A stretch of DNA of 64,000 nucleotides from DATEPR01 sp036273855. Lineage in GTDB: Bacteria > Actinomycetota > Actinomycetes > Mycobacteriales > Pseudonocardiaceae. Below, in pieces: positions 61,173 through 64,000 of the stretch. The first letter of the stretch is position 1; each line of letters opens with the position of its first letter. The translations under genes were made by a program, and so were the position numbers. The DNA is taken from assembly GCA_036273855.1 (NCBI GenBank), contig DASUGU010000147.1, positions 1 through 64,000 on the forward strand. Direction: 5' to 3'. A model generated the notes under the pieces. It had not been told where the DNA came from. It searched no databases and saw only the letters and a list, made by a program, of their open reading frames with translations.

Positions 61173-62273
61173 ATGACCAGCAGATGGGGCAGTGCGGCTC
61201 GGGCGAGCGGCCGGGCACGGTGGTCCGTGGCGCTCGCCGTCCTGGGCATGAGCGCCGCGGTGGCCCTCGCCGGCTGCGGCTCGTCGGCGGGCGCGACGGG
61301 TTCGGGCGCCAACGGGCCGGTCCGCGCGATGGTGTCCGGCGGCGGCTGCTGTGAGACGCCGAACCAGTTCATGTTCAAGGACGTGTTCGCACAGAAGGAC
61401 GTCGGGCTGAACGTGGACTGGGGCCCGATCACGTCGGGCGGTTCGACCGTGCTCGGACTCGCGCTGTCCGGCAAGGAGGACGTGGTGCAGGTCAGCGCCC
61501 AGGCCGTACTGGCCGCGGTCGCCGCCCACCAGCCCGCCGTCGTGATCGCCAGCGTCGAGCAGGGCACCTACATCGGGTTCTCGGTGACCAAGCAGGTCGC
61601 GGACAAGCTGGCCGGCGAGGGCATCACGCCTCGGTCGCCGCTCAAACAGCGCATCCAGGCACTGAAGGGCCTGTCCATCTGGGCCAACAATCCGGGCGCC
61701 CGCGACGTCAACGACAACAAGATGTTCATCGACAACGGCGTCAGCCCGAAGGACGTGAAGTACCAGTACGGCAGCGACTCCGCGGGCTCGGCCGCGTGGA
61801 AGAGCGGCAACGTCCAGGTCTACGAGTGCTGCGACCCGTCGGTGTTCCAGATGCGACCGGACGCGGTCGCCTGGATCAAGCCGGGCGAGGTGCCCGAACT
61901 GATGGCCGATGTGCACCTGGTGTGGGCGACCACCCAGTCCTACGCCCAGGCTCACCCGGACGTGATCAAGAATCTCATCAAGGGCATGAACGCCACCACC
62001 ACGATGCTCGCCACCGCCAAGCCCGGCACCCCCGCGCGGCAGAGCGTGCTGAGCATGATCGACAAGGAGGACCCAGGTGAGTCGCCGGCGGACATCCAGT
62101 CGTCGTTCAACGAGAACTGGGCCAACCACGTCACGATCCTGAATCCGATCGACTGCAAGACGATGGCCACCACCATCGCCGACTACAACGCGGGCCAGCC
62201 GGCCTCCGGCGCGAAGGTCACGGCGACACCGCAACAGGTCGTCGCCTCCGGTGCGCTGAAGAACGACTGCTAG
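61173..62273 (+). CDS. ABC transporter substrate-binding lipoprotein (nitrate/taurine type)
   Basis: 366 residues, starting after a TAGGAG site. An N-terminal signal ends in the lipobox 'VALAGC' (C35). The mature part has the SsuA/NMT1-like fold ('LALSGKEDVVQVSAQAVLAAVAAHQPAVVIASVEQG', 'LKGLSIWANNPGARD'). Two pairs of adjacent Cys stand out (C59-C60 and C219-C220). It delivers a small anionic or aromatic ligand to the importer whose ATPase lies downstream; the permease gene should lie beyond the window. Confidence 0.88.
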   Translation: MTSRWGSAARASGRARWSVALAVLGMSAAVALAGCGSSAGATGSGANGPVRAMVSGGGCCETPNQFMFKDVFAQKDVGLNVDWGPITSGGSTVLGLALSGKEDVVQVSAQAVLAAVAAHQPAVVIASVEQGTYIGFSVTKQVADKLAGEGITPRSPLKQRIQALKGLSIWANNPGARDVNDNKMFIDNGVSPKDVKYQYGSDSAGSAAWKSGNVQVYECCDPSVFQMRPDAVAWIKPGEVPELMADVHLVWATTQSYAQAHPDVIKNLIKGMNATTTMLATAKPGTPARQSVLSMIDKEDPGESPADIQSSFNENWANHVTILNPIDCKTMATTIADYNAGQPASGAKVTATPQQVVASGALKNDC

Positions 62274-62284
62274 GAGTGGCGAAC

Positions 62285-63145
62285 GTGAGCACACCGTACG
62301 GTCCGGTCGTCGACCAGTACCGGCACTACGACGCCGACCGCTGCGCCACCTGGGCACCGTCCCTGAAGCTGGCGGTCGAGGCACCGGAGCTGTCCGAGCG
62401 GGACGTCGCCGTCCTCACCGTGGCGCTGGACTCCGTGTCCCACATGGCGTTGCCGGTCATCGAGGACCACGTCGACGCGGCACTGGACGCCGGGTCGTCG
62501 GTGACCGAACTGATCGAGGCGATCATGCACCTCGGCGGCCTGGAAGCCGGCACGCACGGCCTGCACGACGGGCTGGAGGCGATCGCCATGGTCGCGCTGG
62601 CCCGTCGCGACGCCGGGCGGGACGTGCCGGTCGACGGTCCGCCGCTGGGCGAGCGGGACATGGTGCGCGAGGCGCCGTGGCCGGACCCGCCGGTGTTCCC
62701 GTACCACTCGCCGTATCCCCGCCACCACATGCAGGTGCTGGAGCGGTACCACCCCGAGCTGTTCGTGGCGTTCAAGGCGTGGCGGGACGCCCAGTTCCAG
62801 CTGCGCAAGGTCCTCACCCGACGGATGCAGGAACTGCTGGTGACCGCGTGCGACACCGGCATCCACTGGCCGGAACCGTTGCTGGACCACCACATGCACG
62901 CGGCCTTCGAGGTGGGCGTCACGGTGCGGGAGATCGTGGAGACGGTGCTGCTGGCCGCCGTGGTGATGCCCGGTGCCCGGCTGGGCAACTTCGCGGGGCG
63001 CCGGCTGGACGGCGGCGTCCAGGCCGTCCACCACGGACTGACCGCACTGGAACGGGTACTGGCCCAACGGGACGGCAGGGAACTGTTGGCCCGCCGGGAC
63101 GCCGACTCCCCATGGCAGGGACTCGCCCACCTGGGAGCCCGTTGA
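62285..63145 (+). CDS. Double carboxymuconolactone-decarboxylase-like protein
   Basis: GTG 62285 has TAGGAG 7 bases before and is preferred over GTG 62276. 286 residues containing two CMD/AhpD-like halves: 'LSERDVAVLTVALDSVSHMALPVIEDHVDAALDAGSSVTELIEAIMHLGGLEAGTHGL' and 'LTRRMQELLVTACDTGIHWPEPLLDHHMHAAFEVGVTVREIVETVLLAAVVMPGARL'. The redox CxxC of AhpD is absent, so a decarboxylase/lactonase-like or binding role is more likely. It is co-transcribed with the binding-protein gene (11-base gap). Confidence 0.82.
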   Translation: MSTPYGPVVDQYRHYDADRCATWAPSLKLAVEAPELSERDVAVLTVALDSVSHMALPVIEDHVDAALDAGSSVTELIEAIMHLGGLEAGTHGLHDGLEAIAMVALARRDAGRDVPVDGPPLGERDMVREAPWPDPPVFPYHSPYPRHHMQVLERYHPELFVAFKAWRDAQFQLRKVLTRRMQELLVTACDTGIHWPEPLLDHHMHAAFEVGVTVREIVETVLLAAVVMPGARLGNFAGRRLDGGVQAVHHGLTALERVLAQRDGRELLARRDADSPWQGLAHLGAR

Positions 63146-63209
63146 CCTGTTCGTGAGCGCGGGCTAGCCTGGCCGCATAGCAGCAAAGCTGCCCGCGATG
63201 TGGCAAAAC
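63142..63209 (+). promoter_or_regulatory. Promoter and operator of the ATPase gene (site 3 of 3)
   Basis: TTGACC (63142-63147) overlaps the end of the CMD gene; 17-base spacer, TAGCCT (63165-63170), then GGCCGCAT and the operator 63179-63209 with core CTGCCCGCGATGTGGCA. Arms are less perfect than at site 2, but every conserved position of sites 1 and 2 is at the same distance from the -10 box. Confidence 0.7.
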
Positions 63210-63224
63210 TGGAGCGGTAGGAAC

Positions 63225-64000
63225 ATGGGTGAACCTGGCGACGTCGCCGAGCAGCCGTCCGCCACGGTGGCGGCGAAGGACCGGCCCAGGCCGATCATCG
63301 AACTGGAACACGTCGGCAAGCGGTTCACCGGCGACGGGGAACGCACGTCACACGAAGCGCTGCAGGACGTGAACCTGTCCATCGACCGGGGTCGCTTCGT
63401 CTGCCTCGTCGGACCGAGCGGCTGCGGCAAGTCGACCGTGCTGAACATGATCGCCGGCCTCATCACGCCGAGCGAGGGAACGCTGCGCTACGCGGGCGGG
63501 CAGCAGCAGGGCATCAACACCCACGTCGGCTACATCACGCAGAAGGACACGCTGCTGCCGTGGCGCCGGTTGGAACGCAATGTCAGCATCGCCCTGGAGT
63601 ACCAGGGCGTGTCCCGGCAGGAACGGCGGCAGCGGGTCCGGTCGGTGATCGAGCAGGTGGGCCTGGCCGGGTTCGAGAAGTACTACCCGGCGCAACTGTC
63701 CGGCGGCATGCGCAAGCGTGCCACGCTGGCCCGCACCCTGGTCTACGAACCCGAAACGCTGCTGTTGGACGAGCCGTTCGGCGCGGTGGACGCCATCCAG
63801 CGGGTCACGCTGCACAAGATGCTGCTCGACCTGTGGGAACGGGCCGGGTTGACGGTCATCTTCGTCACCCACGACCTGGAGGAGGCGCTGCTGCTGGCCG
63901 ACGAGGTGGTCGTGTTCGGGACGAAGCCGGGCCGGATCGTGCACCGCGAGTCGGTGCCGTTCGAGCGGCCCCGCGACATCCTCTCGTTGCGTGGCAACGC
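63225..64000 (+). CDS. ABC transporter ATP-binding protein (nitrate/taurine type), cut by window end
   Basis: ATG 63225 after GGAGCGGTAGG. The frame is open to the last base, so the C-terminus lies outside. Visible 258 residues: Walker A 'GPSGCGKST', Q-loop 'YITQKDTLLPWRR' (Q-loop followed by the 'LPW' typical of SsuB/TauB), signature 'LSGGMRKRATLAR', Walker B 'LLLDEPFGAVD' and switch His in 'FVTHDLEEA'. It energises the importer fed by the lipoprotein. The permease is expected next. Confidence 0.93.
   Translation, partial: MGEPGDVAEQPSATVAAKDRPRPIIELEHVGKRFTGDGERTSHEALQDVNLSIDRGRFVCLVGPSGCGKSTVLNMIAGLITPSEGTLRYAGGQQQGINTHVGYITQKDTLLPWRRLERNVSIALEYQGVSRQERRQRVRSVIEQVGLAGFEKYYPAQLSGGMRKRATLARTLVYEPETLLLDEPFGAVDAIQRVTLHKMLLDLWERAGLTVIFVTHDLEEALLLADEVVVFGTKPGRIVHRESVPFERPRDILSLRGN

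Noticed and set aside
60029..61567. Minus-strand extension of the CoA-transferase frame
   Set aside because: The conserved protein begins at ATG 60028; the extension covers the lyase gene and its promoter in antisense.

Overview
The window is high-GC actinobacterial DNA. The gene families fit a soil actinomycete, possibly of the Pseudonocardiales; that placement is inference. They include a conservon-type G-protein operon, a SARP regulator, SAV2177-type methyltransferase, narGHJI and many secondary-metabolism genes. No rRNA, tRNA or CRISPR array was seen.

Left part (1-28.6 kb), mostly accessory and respiratory genes. A kinase-like gene runs in from outside the window and lacks key catalytic residues. 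It is followed by a TIR-NACHT protein with glycine-zipper membrane repeats (a defence-type architecture), an MMPL debris fragment and a TDT-family transporter. A tightly coupled narGHJI operon for respiratory nitrate reductase ends with a small cupin gene. Next come a P-loop NTPase paired with a membrane-anchored periplasmic-binding-fold protein, a SAM methyltransferase, a large secreted protein, a DHFR-like reductase, a decayed ISL3 transposase and an acyl-CoA dehydrogenase homologue without an obvious catalytic Glu. A complete conservon follows on the minus strand (histidine kinase, roadblock, DUF742, GTPase, GAF protein).

Middle part (28.7-55.6 kb), the most interesting region: what looks like a terpenoid/non-ribosomal-peptide hybrid biosynthetic gene cluster. 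Two sulfotransferases and an ABC exporter with a TetR regulator lead into a plus-strand operon (33.6-43.3 kb). It encodes a GGPP synthase, a single-chain fusion of UbiA prenyltransferase + SCP2 domain + homocitrate-synthase-like domain, a radical SAM protein, a free SCP2 protein, a squalene-hopene-cyclase-like protein whose DxDD motif is replaced, a KAS III-like protein, a divergent ACP and a stand-alone adenylation enzyme. A convergent minus-strand operon (52.7-43.3 kb) encodes an A-T-E NRPS, MbtH, an FAD monooxygenase, two P450s, an APH-like phosphotransferase and a lipocalin-like/DUF protein. A SARP gene is divergent from the NRPS. Phased TTGAGC-type heptamers at 11-bp steps lie upstream of both operons and of a third small operon (hydrolase, truncated methyltransferase). 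They suggest, but do not prove, one SARP controlling all three.

Right part (56.4-64 kb), a catabolic-looking regulon for an unidentified organic acid: SnoaL-like protein, IlvD/EDD dehydratase, type III CoA-transferase, CitE-like lyase, an ABC importer (lipoprotein and ATPase, the latter cut by the window end) and a double-CMD protein. Three promoters in this part share the same -35/-10 arrangement and the same downstream operator at identical spacing, so the transporter and the CoA-transferase operon appear to be co-regulated.

Between these blocks lie gene remnants (MMPL, ISL3, TetR, LysR), as expected for a plastic accessory region.
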